Shown: piece after piece, positions 51,601 to 61,282 of the stretch
How the letters are laid out: the number at the start of each line of letters is the position of its first letter
How positions within the stretch are numbered: position 1 is the first letter of the stretch
NCBI RefSeq assembly: GCF_004000885.1
Contig: NZ_BIMC01000001.1
Span: 310,001 to 374,000 of the forward strand
DNA: 64,000 bases
Source of the DNA: Paenibacillus glucanolyticus NBRC 15330
Lineage (GTDB): Bacteria > Bacillota > Bacilli > Paenibacillales > Paenibacillaceae
Direction: 5' to 3'
Made by a program: the position numbers and the translations under genes
Notes under the pieces: model-generated
What the model was told of the DNA's origin: nothing
Database searches by the model: none
The model's input: the letters and a program-made list of their open reading frames with translations, nothing else

Positions 51601-53466
51601 TCATTTCTTTCGCTTCCCGATCAGAGGAAATTCGCCAATTCGAAGCCTCGCGCTTCCATACGGAACTAACTCTAATTCCGTAATGGGCTGTCCATCCGTA
51701 TTCGGATGCAGCGGTGGAGTTCCTGCGTTGTTGCCTTCCATTTTCCAATCCCGGATTAACTGTCCCTGCGCCTTCACCCTGACCGGTGACTCTGAAGCCA
51801 AGAACGGCTGCCGAGCCATATCCTGCTCCAGCACCTCGAATGACGTATCGGCAATCAAACCATATTTCCATGGCGATGCAGGATATACCTCCCAATCGTG
51901 AAACATATCCCGCTGCTGGATCATCTGCCAGTTCTCCTTCACAGGCAGCACATAAACCAGCGGCCCCCTTTCGATGCTTGCAGCGTACATGCTCCGCGAC
52001 GAGGTTCTCACTTCCATCGGCAGGTGAATGTCCAGGCGGTCACCGCTCTGCCAGTTCTGAACGAGCCTTGCATAACCGGATGTAACCTGGAACTCCAATT
52101 CGTGCCCGTTCAGCGTAATGACGGGATGATCGCACCATGCCGGGATACGCAAGGAGAGAGGAAACGATTCCGGTCGTTCCAATGACAGCTTGATCTGGAC
52201 GCGATCCTTAAACGGATATTCTCCGCTTACCTCTACAGCTGCGGCAACCCCTTGACCTACCGTTGTTCTCACGGTGCATGGCGCGTAGGACACGGCTGCA
52301 AGCCCCTCCTCCCGATCCTTCATCCAGAGATGTGAAGTCAGCTTGGGCCAGCCCTGGTGCATGTTGGCCGTGCAGCATCCGAAATTCGGCTCCAATCCGA
52401 ACAGGTTGGCATCCGGACCATTGCTCCATGGCCGCGGAGCGACATTGCACACCATCTGATTGACCTGCTGGTCATACTGATGGGATGTCCAATCCGGAGA
52501 GATTGCGGCAGGCAGCGCATTAAAGGCAACCTTCTCCAGAATGTCCCCAAAGCGTCCGTCTCCGAAAATACGCGTCAACTGCTCCATAGAGAACATATAC
52601 TCCACGACGGCACACAATTCCACGCCCTGACTCGGATGGGTACCGGACAACCATTCATCTCCCGAGAACATGCCGTGCGCTTGACCATGATAATTCATCA
52701 ACGAGTCGATGCCTCGCAGCACGCTTTCCCGCTCTTTGACGTTGCCGTTTAATTCAAACAGCACGCCCGGCGTTTTGATTCCCATGGCTACGTTGACAAC
52801 ATGGGTCGTCCAATCCCACTCCTCAACCTTTCGCCAGAATGGGAAATCATGAAAGATATCGCTCCAGTCCGTCGTTTGTCCGGCAACGATATCGGCAAGC
52901 TCTAACAGGAAGGATAACGACGTGCGTTTATACAACCAGACAATGCACAGCAGCATTTCCGCGCCTCTTGTCTGAGCCCAGCCCCGAAGCGGCTGTTCCT
53001 TAATAACCGAATGGACATAAGCAAAAAATTTCGTGAGAAACGGGATGATTCGTTCATCCCCTGTTGCTTCTTCATGCTGCATCATCACTTTCAGCATGAT
53101 CATGTAATGCCACCAGTCCTGCTCCTTGTCGATATCCTGATTTACCGATGTAATACGCGCCGGACCGAACATGCCATTCTCCTGCTGGCTGGCAAGCGAC
53201 CACTCGACCCAGCGGTTCGATTTGGCAATTAACGACTCATCTTCAAGCAAATAAGCTAAAGGAAGCAACCCATCCACATAATACGGTCCCCGTTCCCAGC
53301 TCTCCCCCTGTCCACCCAGCCAGCCATTGTCAGCCCCAACGTCCTTCCACTGTTCCTCCAAATGTCCGGTAAGCCCGTTTGCCTGAATCTCAAGCTGATC
53401 CTTAAGCCAGCCAGCCGGCTTTATGGCTCCTAATGGGAGGTTGCTAAACGCAGTCTCATGCAGCAT
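51601..53466 (-). CDS. GH127-type beta-L-arabinofuranosidase (DUF1680 family)
   Basis: The 621-residue protein has the (alpha/alpha)6-barrel signatures PLGAIKPAGWLKDQL, RGPYYVDGLLPLAYLL, GVELCAVVEYMFSME and FGCCTANMHQGWPKL. The CC pair includes the cysteine nucleophile and zinc ligands of GH127 enzymes, and a C-terminal beta domain follows. It removes terminal beta-L-arabinofuranose, as found on hydroxyproline-rich plant glycoproteins and some pectins. No signal peptide is present, so it acts after import. It is divergent from an AraC-type regulator gene. Confidence 0.87.
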   Translation of the reverse strand: MLHETAFSNLPLGAIKPAGWLKDQLEIQANGLTGHLEEQWKDVGADNGWLGGQGESWERGPYYVDGLLPLAYLLEDESLIAKSNRWVEWSLASQQENGMFGPARITSVNQDIDKEQDWWHYMIMLKVMMQHEEATGDERIIPFLTKFFAYVHSVIKEQPLRGWAQTRGAEMLLCIVWLYKRTSLSFLLELADIVAGQTTDWSDIFHDFPFWRKVEEWDWTTHVVNVAMGIKTPGVLFELNGNVKERESVLRGIDSLMNYHGQAHGMFSGDEWLSGTHPSQGVELCAVVEYMFSMEQLTRIFGDGRFGDILEKVAFNALPAAISPDWTSHQYDQQVNQMVCNVAPRPWSNGPDANLFGLEPNFGCCTANMHQGWPKLTSHLWMKDREEGLAAVSYAPCTVRTTVGQGVAAAVEVSGEYPFKDRVQIKLSLERPESFPLSLRIPAWCDHPVITLNGHELEFQVTSGYARLVQNWQSGDRLDIHLPMEVRTSSRSMYAASIERGPLVYVLPVKENWQMIQQRDMFHDWEVYPASPWKYGLIADTSFEVLEQDMARQPFLASESPVRVKAQGQLIRDWKMEGNNAGTPPLHPNTDGQPITELELVPYGSARLRIGEFPLIGKRKK

Positions 53467-53660
53467 TCACTTCCACGCTCCTTGTTTCTGTCTTGTAGGT
53501 GTACACTCTGATAGAAATATATCATGTCATCAGACGGCGCCCTATACACAGAAGCAACCTGTTTTTATCCAATTACAACATCATGCGTCTTATTGAATTC
53601 TGATCAGAAAAGAGTATATTATGGAGAAAAAGTTTGGATGACAGGAGGTCAGACAAGCAT

Positions 53661-54527
53661 ATGCTCTTCCAATTCACGGCACTGCCGCTTCCTCACTATA
53701 TTATTTGTGGAGAAGATACCTATCAGGAAGGACACCAGCATCCGAATCGGTTTAATATCGGTGTCTTTGATCTGATTCTGGTTACAAGAGGCGCTTTATA
53801 TCTGGAGGAGTCTGGCGCTCCGTATCGCGTTTCCGCAGGCTGTTACCTGATTCTGAGACCGGATGCCGCGCATCGCACCTTTTTGCCATGCCAAGAGGAG
53901 ACGCATTTTTATTGGCTGCATTTCCAGACGCTCGGCCAGTGGATCGAAGCAGAGGAAATAACCCCATTTGCCTTATCGCAATCGGAGCAGCCATATGTAC
54001 ATATCGAGAACTTCACCTTCTATATACCGAAATACGGACAGTTATCATCGGGAGAGCAGGCCGAACTGTTCATCGAACAATTGCAGCTGCTGGAGCAATC
54101 CCTTTCTTCCGCAGCGCGTTGGAAGCAGCAGCAGGTATTGCAGGAGCTTCTATTGTTGCTTCAAGCTGAAGAACAAGGAATTCAGAAGAGACAGAACCCT
54201 CATTATGTCATTGCCGAGAGAACGGCCAACTATCTCAGGAAACACTACAACGAACCCATGAGTTACGGGAGGTTATCCGATGCCATGCACTTTCACCAGA
54301 ACTACCTTTCCATATGCATGAAAAAGACGTTTGGCTGCACTCCCCTGGAATTTCTTACACGGCATCGAATCGAACAAGCCAAACAAATGCTGATTCATAC
54401 CAATGATCCCATTGGGCATATTGCCGAAGAATCCGGGTTCGGCTCATTTCCTTATTTTATACGATGCTTTTCCCGTTATACTGGCCTCAAACCCAAATCC
54501 TTCAGGCAAAAATACCGTTCACCATGA
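53661..54527 (+). CDS. AraC-family transcriptional regulator
   Basis: An N-terminal cupin-like sensor domain (CGEDTYQEGHQHPNRFNIGVFDL, GCYLILRPDAAHRTF) is followed by two AraC helix-turn-helix motifs (MSYGRLSDAMHFHQNYLSICMK and IGHIAEESGFGSFPYFIRCF). The ATG at 53661 is preferred to that at 53634 because AGGAGG lies 12 bases upstream of it. It is divergent from the GH127 gene, 194 bases apart, and probably activates it upon sugar binding. Confidence 0.87.
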   Translation: MLFQFTALPLPHYIICGEDTYQEGHQHPNRFNIGVFDLILVTRGALYLEESGAPYRVSAGCYLILRPDAAHRTFLPCQEETHFYWLHFQTLGQWIEAEEITPFALSQSEQPYVHIENFTFYIPKYGQLSSGEQAELFIEQLQLLEQSLSSAARWKQQQVLQELLLLLQAEEQGIQKRQNPHYVIAERTANYLRKHYNEPMSYGRLSDAMHFHQNYLSICMKKTFGCTPLEFLTRHRIEQAKQMLIHTNDPIGHIAEESGFGSFPYFIRCFSRYTGLKPKSFRQKYRSP

Positions 54528-54550
54528 GCTTATCGTTCCATTGCCCTGGC

Positions 54551-55348
54551 CTAGAACACACTTCGGACCAAGCCCCCGTCTACACGGAGTGCTGAACCGT
54601 TGATGGCCGAGGACTTGGGGCTGCTGAGATAGGTAACAAAATCCGCAATCTCCTCGGGTCGAATCAATCGCTGAATAATGGACGTCGGCCGGTTTTCCTT
54701 CATAAATCGCAGCTCGGCTTCTTCGATGGTAAGCTTCTCATGAGGGTACAGAGTATTCAGCATCGTCTCCACACCTTCGGTCAGGGTGGATCCGGGCATG
54801 ACGGTATTCACCGTTACGCGTGTGCCTGTTGTCAGCTCGGCCAAACTCCGGGAGAGGGACAGCTGCATCGTTTTGGTTGCACTGTAATGTGCCATCTCTT
54901 GCGATGGCATGACGGCAGCTTCACTGGCAATAAAGATGATTCGGCCTTCATTGCGACTCAGCATGTTTTTCAGATAATGCCGCGTTAACCGAACACCACT
55001 CATAATATTCGTCTCAAAGAACCTGAACCAATCCGCATCCGAAATATCGAAAAATTCAGCAGGCTCAAAGATCCCCAGATTGTTAACCAGAATATCAAGC
55101 ACCGGAGCTGCTTCCCTAACCTGATGGCATCCTTCCTCCGTGCCAAGATCCGCAACGACAAAACGCACCTCGGCATCCGGGTGCTTCGAGTGAATATCAT
55201 GGATCGTCTGTTTCACTTTATCCTCATGTCTGCCATTAATAATGACCGAAGCTCCCTCAGCTGCAAGAGCCATGGCAATAGCTTTGCCAATGCCGGACGT
55301 CGAGCCTGTTACCAATACGACTTTGCCTTGTAGATCCAGATTCATCAT
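54551..55348 (-). CDS. Short-chain dehydrogenase/reductase
   Basis: The 265-residue protein has the NAD(P) motif VTGSTSGIGKAIA, NNLGIFEPA (NNAG-type), the catalytic YSATK and a C-terminal SAINGSALRVDGG, all classical SDR features. The Arg in NGRHED after strand 2 favours NADP. The substrate is unknown. Related tailoring or detoxification genes (aldo/keto reductase, MFS) follow on the same strand but with separate spacing. Confidence 0.88.
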   Translation of the reverse strand: MMNLDLQGKVVLVTGSTSGIGKAIAMALAAEGASVIINGRHEDKVKQTIHDIHSKHPDAEVRFVVADLGTEEGCHQVREAAPVLDILVNNLGIFEPAEFFDISDADWFRFFETNIMSGVRLTRHYLKNMLSRNEGRIIFIASEAAVMPSQEMAHYSATKTMQLSLSRSLAELTTGTRVTVNTVMPGSTLTEGVETMLNTLYPHEKLTIEEAELRFMKENRPTSIIQRLIRPEEIADFVTYLSSPKSSAINGSALRVDGGLVRSVF

Positions 55349-55465
55349 TTCTCTCTCCTTCCAGGTTATGTAGAAAATGGACTCTCCTTGTTTCCGAAGT
55401 GCAGCTGGAAATGAAGGAGAGCCGTAATATTTATTACACTTATATTGTTACCTCAAACGGATTTC

Positions 55466-56311
55466 TTAAAAGTCAAAATCGTCCGGGTCGGGACCAACTC
55501 TGAGGTCCTCATTCAAACTGTCGATACGCTGCATATCCTCATCAGACAACTCAAAATCGAAGATAGCCGCATTCTCTATAATCCGATGTTCCTTGGTTGA
55601 TTTTGGAATGGTAATCACGCCGTTCTGCAGATCCCAACGCAGAATAATCTGGGCAATGGATTTATGATGCTTCGCGGCAATGCCTTGAAGATCCTCCTGA
55701 TCCAGCAGCTGGCCCTGCATCAAGGGGGACCAGGCCTCGAACTGAATTCCGTTCGCTTGGCAGTACTGCTGCAGCTCCTTTTGCGTCAACCGCGGGTGAT
55801 ATTCCACCTGGTTCACCATCGGTTTGATTTCAGTTTCCTTCATTAACTGCTCCAGATGATGGATGTGGAAATTACTCACGCCAATGGCTTTTACCCGCCC
55901 TTGCTTGTACAGCGTTTCTAGCGCTTTCCATGCTTCTTCATATTTCCCTTCAACCGGCCAATGTATGAGATACAGGTCCAAATATTCCAGTCCCAGCTTC
56001 TGGATACTTGTTTCATAAGCCTTTAGTGTCGATTCATACCCCAGGTCAGCATTCCACACTTTAGATGTAACAAACAGATCTTCTCGCTGGATTCCCGCGG
56101 CTTCCAGACCCTCACGTATTCCCTGTCCGACACCTTCTTCATTTTCGTATATGGCTGCCGTATCCACGCTACGATAGCCGTGCTGGATTGCCGTGCGAAC
56201 CGCATTTACCAATTCCGGTCCTTCTTCTACTTTAAATACGCCAAGTCCAAACCATGGCATATTAACGCCATTAGATAAAGTGGTTGTATCCTGTAAGTTT
56301 TTTGCTGTCAT
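55466..56311 (-). CDS. Aldo/keto reductase
   Basis: The 281-residue TIM-barrel protein has GYRSVDTAAIYENEEGVG (catalytic Asp and Tyr), FVTSKVWN (Lys) and YLIHWPVEGKY (His), the complete tetrad, plus IPKSTKEHRI at the NADP site. It resembles Bacillus YtbE/YvgN, which reduce methylglyoxal and other aldehydes. Together with the neighbouring exporter and HxlR regulator it suggests an electrophile-response set. Confidence 0.9.
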   Translation of the reverse strand: MTAKNLQDTTTLSNGVNMPWFGLGVFKVEEGPELVNAVRTAIQHGYRSVDTAAIYENEEGVGQGIREGLEAAGIQREDLFVTSKVWNADLGYESTLKAYETSIQKLGLEYLDLYLIHWPVEGKYEEAWKALETLYKQGRVKAIGVSNFHIHHLEQLMKETEIKPMVNQVEYHPRLTQKELQQYCQANGIQFEAWSPLMQGQLLDQEDLQGIAAKHHKSIAQIILRWDLQNGVITIPKSTKEHRIIENAAIFDFELSDEDMQRIDSLNEDLRVGPDPDDFDF

Positions 56312-56378
56312 GTTGGTAAAACCTCCGATTATTTGTGAGAATGTTAGAAAGCTTCCCTTCTTGCTTACAATTAATTGA

Positions 56379-57584
56379 TCAAGCTGCTTGGTCTCGATGC
56401 CCTTGCTGATCCTTCCGTTCCAGCTTCAAACTCCAACCGGTGAGCACAACAGCGCCCAGCACCATCAATGCGCCGATCCAGGCTGTATGAATCATGCCAA
56501 GTGAATCCGTAATCAAGCCGCCCATAAAAGCCCCGATTGCAATACCAGCATTGAAGGCGGCAATATTCATCGCGGAAGCCATATCGACAGCCCGGGGAGC
56601 AAACCGCTCAGCCAACATCACGACATAAACCTGAAGCCCTGGCACATTCATAAATGCAAGAAAGCCCATGAGAATGATTGTGATTAAACCGGCGACTTTG
56701 AACGGTGCAGTAAACAGCAGAATGAACAGCACCACCGCTTGAGCGATAAACATATAGAGCAGGGCTTTAAGCGGGTTTCGGTTTGCTGCCTTCCCGCCGA
56801 TAACATTACCAATTGCAATGGCAATTCCGTATACAAGCAGGATGACCGCCACCGTGCTTTCCTTGAACCCTGTTACATCCTGAAGTAATGGAGACAAATA
56901 AGTGAAGACAACGAAAGTACCTCCATAACCCAATGCAGTGATCAAGAGCATAAGAAGCAGTCTGCCGTTTGTCAACAATTTAGCCTGATCACGGAATGTA
57001 GTGCGCTCTCCCTTGGGCAAATCCGCAGGGACTAGAATGCTGTTGGCAATGAAGGCGATAACACCAACTACAATAATTGCCACAAAAGCAAGCCTCCAGC
57101 CCAACTGCTGGCCGATAAATGTTCCAAGCGGAACACCCGTAACCGTAGCTACCGTAAGCCCCGTAAACATAATGGAGATGGCGGATGCTCTGCGATTCTC
57201 AGGTACGACGCTTGCTGCAATGATCGAGCCGATGGACATAAATACGCCATGCGAAAAGGCCGAAAGCACGCGGGCGGCAAGTAGAATGCCAATCGAAGTT
57301 GCACTGGCAGCCACGCTGTTACCGATGATAAAAATAATCATAATCCAGAGCAGCAGCGCTTTTCTGGGCATCCTGGATGTAAGTGACGTAAGAATCGGTG
57401 CGCCGAAGGTAACGCCCAGCGCGTACATCGAAACGGTTAAACCGGCGGTTGTCACCGAAATATTCATATCCTCTGCAATAAGAGGAAGCAGTCCCACGCT
57501 TATAAACTCTGTAGTGCCGATAGCAAAAGCACTGACCGCAAGGGCTAACAGTGCAAACAAACTTCTCTTTTTGTTAACGATCAT
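56379..57584 (-). CDS. MFS transporter, AraJ/YdhP-like (12 TM)
   Basis: The protein starts MIVNKKRSLFALLALAVSAF and has FAIGTTEFISVGLLPLIAED, typical of the DHA1 group that includes AraJ, YdhP and chloramphenicol exporters, with about twelve membrane segments. The ATG at 57584 is used since it follows a GGGGGA site; the longer frame from 57662 runs into the control region. It is divergent from an HxlR regulator gene that likely represses it. Confidence 0.85.
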   Translation of the reverse strand: MIVNKKRSLFALLALAVSAFAIGTTEFISVGLLPLIAEDMNISVTTAGLTVSMYALGVTFGAPILTSLTSRMPRKALLLWIMIIFIIGNSVAASATSIGILLAARVLSAFSHGVFMSIGSIIAASVVPENRRASAISIMFTGLTVATVTGVPLGTFIGQQLGWRLAFVAIIVVGVIAFIANSILVPADLPKGERTTFRDQAKLLTNGRLLLMLLITALGYGGTFVVFTYLSPLLQDVTGFKESTVAVILLVYGIAIAIGNVIGGKAANRNPLKALLYMFIAQAVVLFILLFTAPFKVAGLITIILMGFLAFMNVPGLQVYVVMLAERFAPRAVDMASAMNIAAFNAGIAIGAFMGGLITDSLGMIHTAWIGALMVLGAVVLTGWSLKLERKDQQGHRDQAA

Positions 57585-57729
57585 GATGTTAATAGTTCCC
57601 CCTATCAAGTGTATAACTTGTATTTTGTGAAAATATTCTGTATGGTGTAATCCAGCTGGCAAATGCTATTATGATTGATATCATCTTTTGTGTGAAGAAC
57701 GTACTTTTTAGTAAGGTAGGTACCACAGA

Positions 57730-57742
57730 GTACCCTAGGTAC
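57730..57742. promoter_or_regulatory. Candidate HxlR operator GTACC-CTA-GGTAC
   Basis: The 5-3-5 palindrome lies 33 bases before the HxlR start, with another GGTACC at 57719-57724, in the divergent spacer. HxlR proteins bind dyads containing GTAC-like halves. Confidence 0.45.
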
Positions 57743-57774
57743 TTATTGGTGCCTATAAATTAAGGAGGATGTAT

Positions 57775-58173
57775 ATGCAAGCAAAGAAATACAACATAGC
57801 AGTAGAGGCAACCTTGGAGGTTATCGGAGGTAAGTGGAAATGCGTGATCCTCTGTCATCTGACCCACGGCCGCAAACGAACGAACGAATTGAAGCGGCTC
57901 ATGCCTCATATCACGCAGAAAATGCTCACTCAGCAGCTGCGGGAGCTTGAAGATGACGGCGTGATCAATCGGATTATCCATAATCAGGTACCACCGAAAG
58001 TGGAATATGAGCTGAGTGAGTACGGTATGAGTCTGTGCGGAATTCTGGACATGCTCTGTGCATGGGGGGAAAGGCATATTACGAAAGTATACGGAGACAA
58101 GTTCAGTGTGCTTGAGGATAGCATACTGAACGACAAACTGAAGACAGGCGATGCACCATTAGATGTACTTTAG
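57775..58173 (+). CDS. HxlR-family transcriptional regulator
   Basis: The winged helix follows HxlR closely: VIGGKWKCVILCHLTHGRKRTNELKR, ITQKMLTQQLRELEDDGVI and VEYELSEYGMSL. Cysteines in KCVILC may be redox-sensitive, as in YodB or HypR, which respond to quinones and diamide. The ATG at 57775 is used because AAGGAGG ends six bases before it, while the ATG at 57769 directly abuts that site. It has 132 residues and is divergent from the MFS gene. Confidence 0.9.
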   Translation: MQAKKYNIAVEATLEVIGGKWKCVILCHLTHGRKRTNELKRLMPHITQKMLTQQLRELEDDGVINRIIHNQVPPKVEYELSEYGMSLCGILDMLCAWGERHITKVYGDKFSVLEDSILNDKLKTGDAPLDVL

Positions 58174-58251
58174 ACTTAAATCAAGCGGACCTGCTCCCTT
58201 CTGTAGTCCAGGATTAGGATTCAGATGATGTTATGGACGCGATCCAATGCC

Positions 58252-58290
58252 AAAAGGGCGAAGTCAGATATCACTGACTTTGCCCTTTTT
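58252..58290 (+). terminator. Terminator after the HxlR gene at 57.8 kb
   Basis: AAAAGGGCGAAGTCAG and CTGACTTTGCCCTTTT are nearly perfect 16-base arms ending in T, about 80 bases after the stop. Confidence 0.85.
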
Positions 58291-58445
58291 TAAGTTACTC
58301 TATATGTTCACCGCGGTCAAAGACGGTCTATCTTGTCCATTCACCAAATGTTGAATTCGTCCGCACTACTGCCATTAAATCTCCAGATGTACCCATCCCA
58401 AATTTCATCTCATTTCTCACGCGAATCATTCATACGCCACGTTTT

Positions 58446-59444
58446 TTATTTCGCGTTTTCCTTCTCTTTTTTGGCAACGATCATATCCGTCACTTCTTGT
58501 GCTTGAGCCAGGACAGCTATGGGGTCATACGGCCAGAATCGTTTGGCGTCCAAATAGAACACGCGATCTTGCTTGACAGCCTCAAGGGAGCTCCATACCT
58601 TGTCATCCTTGTCTAAGGTACCACCTTTCGACTCATCCAGGAATATGTAATCGCCAGCATAATCTTTAAGGACTTCCATAGAAACCTCCTTAAAGGTTTC
58701 CCCTGTGTCGATTAATTCCGTTTTAATGCGTTCGGGCGGGGTTAGTTTCAGCTCCTTGTAAATCGCCAAACCTCCACGATAGATGCCGTCTCCATACAGA
58801 TAAAACCCTTTTCCGAAGGCACCGAAAATCGATACCGTTTCTCCCTCTGCCATAACACCGTTCATGCGGATCCGAAGCTCTCCGATCTTCTCATCAAAGC
58901 TGGCGAGCCATTTCGTTGCTTCTTCTTCCTTGCCCAGCATGGCCCCAAAGCCCTCGACTTCCTCATGTACGCTTCGGTAGGTCTCATATGGAATAATAAC
59001 CGTTGGCGCAATTTTGGATAACTGCTCGTATATTTCGGGTTCCGAGTTAGCGCTTATGATTAAATCCGGGCTTAATTCCAGAATCTTCTCCGTCGCGCTC
59101 TCTCCTGTGCTCTCAATTCCTTCAATCAAGTCTTGAATATGCACGTTGCCGAGATCTCTTTCGGTCGCACCTACCGGCTTCTCACCAAGCAGCAGTAACG
59201 TAGGCAAGTAAGCATCGACCACAATTCGCTTAGGTTCAGCCGGGATCTCTATTTCTCCATGAATCGTCTCTATTACTCTAGTTGCTGGTGCTGAAGCTTC
59301 GCTCTTCTGATTTTCCGCGCCGACCGCAGTTTCCCCGGCAAATCCGGCACTGCTCGTGGTATTCTCTGTCCCGCTACAAGCTGTAATCCATAAAGAACAT
59401 AGTACGAACATATATAAAAGCACTCGGAATTTCGTCTTGTACAT
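58446..59444 (-). CDS. Iron-siderophore ABC transporter substrate-binding lipoprotein
   Basis: A lipoprotein signal (WITACSG, Cys23) and the FhuD/FepB-type fold marks PKRIVVDAYLPTLLLLG, LSPDLIISANSEPEIYEQL and IAPTVIIPYETYRS identify a siderophore-binding protein of 332 residues. It would deliver ferric siderophore to the two FecCD permeases encoded upstream. It is the last gene of the Fur-box-headed run, 34 bases after the ABC exporter-type gene. Confidence 0.87.
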   Translation of the reverse strand: MYKTKFRVLLYMFVLCSLWITACSGTENTTSSAGFAGETAVGAENQKSEASAPATRVIETIHGEIEIPAEPKRIVVDAYLPTLLLLGEKPVGATERDLGNVHIQDLIEGIESTGESATEKILELSPDLIISANSEPEIYEQLSKIAPTVIIPYETYRSVHEEVEGFGAMLGKEEEATKWLASFDEKIGELRIRMNGVMAEGETVSIFGAFGKGFYLYGDGIYRGGLAIYKELKLTPPERIKTELIDTGETFKEVSMEVLKDYAGDYIFLDESKGGTLDKDDKVWSSLEAVKQDRVFYLDAKRFWPYDPIAVLAQAQEVTDMIVAKKEKENAK

Positions 59445-59478
59445 AATATGAATCCTCCAGAATGGTTAATGAGTTCTA

Positions 59479-61194
59479 TTAAGCGCCAAACTGTGCACGA
59501 TGCAATCGGCTGTATAGGCCACGGGCCTCGAGCAGTTCCTCATGCATGCCTTGTTCTGCAATCCCCTGATCTGCCACTACTACAATCCGGTCTGCATTCT
59601 TGATGGTTGCCAGCCTGTGAGCGATCACCAGCGTTGTGCGGCCCTCGGAGAGCTCGGCCAGTGATTGCTGAATCGCAGCTTCGGTCTCCGCATCCAGGGC
59701 GGACGTTGCTTCATCCAGGATCAGAATCGGCGGGTTCTTCAAGAACATCCGCGCAATCGACAGACGCTGCTTCTGTCCACCGGACAGTTTAACGCCTCTC
59801 TCGCCTATCAACGTATCAAGCCCCTCCGGAAGCGACGCGACCAAATCCTCAAGCTGAGCACGACGGACGGCTTGCATGATTTCGCTATCTGCAGCGCCCA
59901 GTTTGCCATAGGCAATATTTTCACGGATGCTGCCATCGAACAGGAACACATCCTGCTGCACAATGCCGATATGGGAACGAAGGGATTGCAGCGTCATTTT
60001 TCGTATATCCATCCCGTCAATCGTAATCCGGCCCGCCTCTGTATCATAGAAGCGAGGCAGCAAGGAACACAGCGTCGTTTTGCCTGCTCCAGACGGACCC
60101 ACAAGGGCAACCGTTTCTCCTGCTCGAATGGACAGATTCACATCCTGAAGCACTTTATCCTTGTTCTCATACCCGAATGAAACCTCGTGGAATGCAATAT
60201 CTCCCCGCAGATGCTGGACCGGCTTCGCATCCGGCGAATCCGCAACATCCGGCTCGGTCGCAAGCAGCTCCAAATATCGCTTGAAGCCGGCAATTCCTTT
60301 TGGATACATCTCAATGACCGCATTGATCTGTTTGATCGGACCTAAGAATACGTTGGACAGCATCACAAACGCAATAAATTCTCCGTTGGTCATCCGTCCT
60401 TGGATCACGAACCAGGTACCGCACACCAGAACGAACAAGGAAATGAATTTCATCAGGATAAAACTGATCGAAGAGTTCCAAGCCATAATGCGATAGGCAA
60501 TCAGCTTGGTCACACGGAAGCGGTTGTTGTTTTCAGCGAAACGTGCGATTTCATGATTCTCATTCGAGAAAGCTTGAACCACGCGAATGCCACTGACATT
60601 GTTCTCCACCCGCGCATTATAATCGGCGATATCTGAGAACATCCGCTTGAACGCCGCCGACATTTTGCTGCTGAAATACAGGGATAAATAAATCATCAAT
60701 GGCACAATGACAAACGTCATCACCGCCAGCTGCCAGTTAATACTGAGCATGATGCCCAGCGCTCCGGCAAGCGTCATAACGGCAATAAACAGGTCCTCTG
60801 GACCGTGGTGAGCGATTTCCCCGATATCCATCAGGTCATTGGTCATTCGCGAAACCAGATGCCCTGTTTTGTTGTTGTCAAAAAAACGAAAAGATTGCTT
60901 CTGAACGCGGTCAAACAGCTTCTTGCGCATGTCCGTCTCAATGTTGATCCCCAGCTTATGCCCCCAATAGGTAACTACATAATGCAAGAAAGAGCTGATG
61001 ACATAAATGCCCAGAAGACCCAGGCAAGCATATAGAATCCACTTCCAATTACCGCTCGGGAGCAAATCGTCGATGACCCGGTTCACGGCAAGAGGGAATA
61101 TCAATTCCAACAATGCTGCAAAAATGGCACAGCAAAAATCAAGGATAAACAGGCCCTTGTAGGGCTTGTAATAAGAAAAAAATTGGCGCAGCAT
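59479..61194 (-). CDS. ABC exporter-type half-transporter (permease-ATPase fusion)
   Basis: The 571-residue protein has a six-helix exporter domain to about residue 300, then an ATPase with Walker A VGPSGAGKTTL, signature LSGGQKQR, Walker B PILILDEATSALD and switch His in VIAHRLATI. It is of the MsbA/BmrA/YfiB type and forms dimers. Exporter-type proteins inside siderophore loci sometimes act in siderophore export or uptake (for example IrtAB). No dedicated importer ATPase is seen here. Its place between permease and binding-protein genes suggests iron-related work, but this is inference. Confidence 0.88.
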   Translation of the reverse strand: MLRQFFSYYKPYKGLFILDFCCAIFAALLELIFPLAVNRVIDDLLPSGNWKWILYACLGLLGIYVISSFLHYVVTYWGHKLGINIETDMRKKLFDRVQKQSFRFFDNNKTGHLVSRMTNDLMDIGEIAHHGPEDLFIAVMTLAGALGIMLSINWQLAVMTFVIVPLMIYLSLYFSSKMSAAFKRMFSDIADYNARVENNVSGIRVVQAFSNENHEIARFAENNNRFRVTKLIAYRIMAWNSSISFILMKFISLFVLVCGTWFVIQGRMTNGEFIAFVMLSNVFLGPIKQINAVIEMYPKGIAGFKRYLELLATEPDVADSPDAKPVQHLRGDIAFHEVSFGYENKDKVLQDVNLSIRAGETVALVGPSGAGKTTLCSLLPRFYDTEAGRITIDGMDIRKMTLQSLRSHIGIVQQDVFLFDGSIRENIAYGKLGAADSEIMQAVRRAQLEDLVASLPEGLDTLIGERGVKLSGGQKQRLSIARMFLKNPPILILDEATSALDAETEAAIQQSLAELSEGRTTLVIAHRLATIKNADRIVVVADQGIAEQGMHEELLEARGLYSRLHRAQFGA

Positions 61195-61282
61195 AAGGAC
61201 CTCCTTAATCCATATTTCCGTTCATTGGGAGCAAGTCCATTTTTTAGCAAAACTCACTTGGTCCTGCAGCACACCTCGGTTT

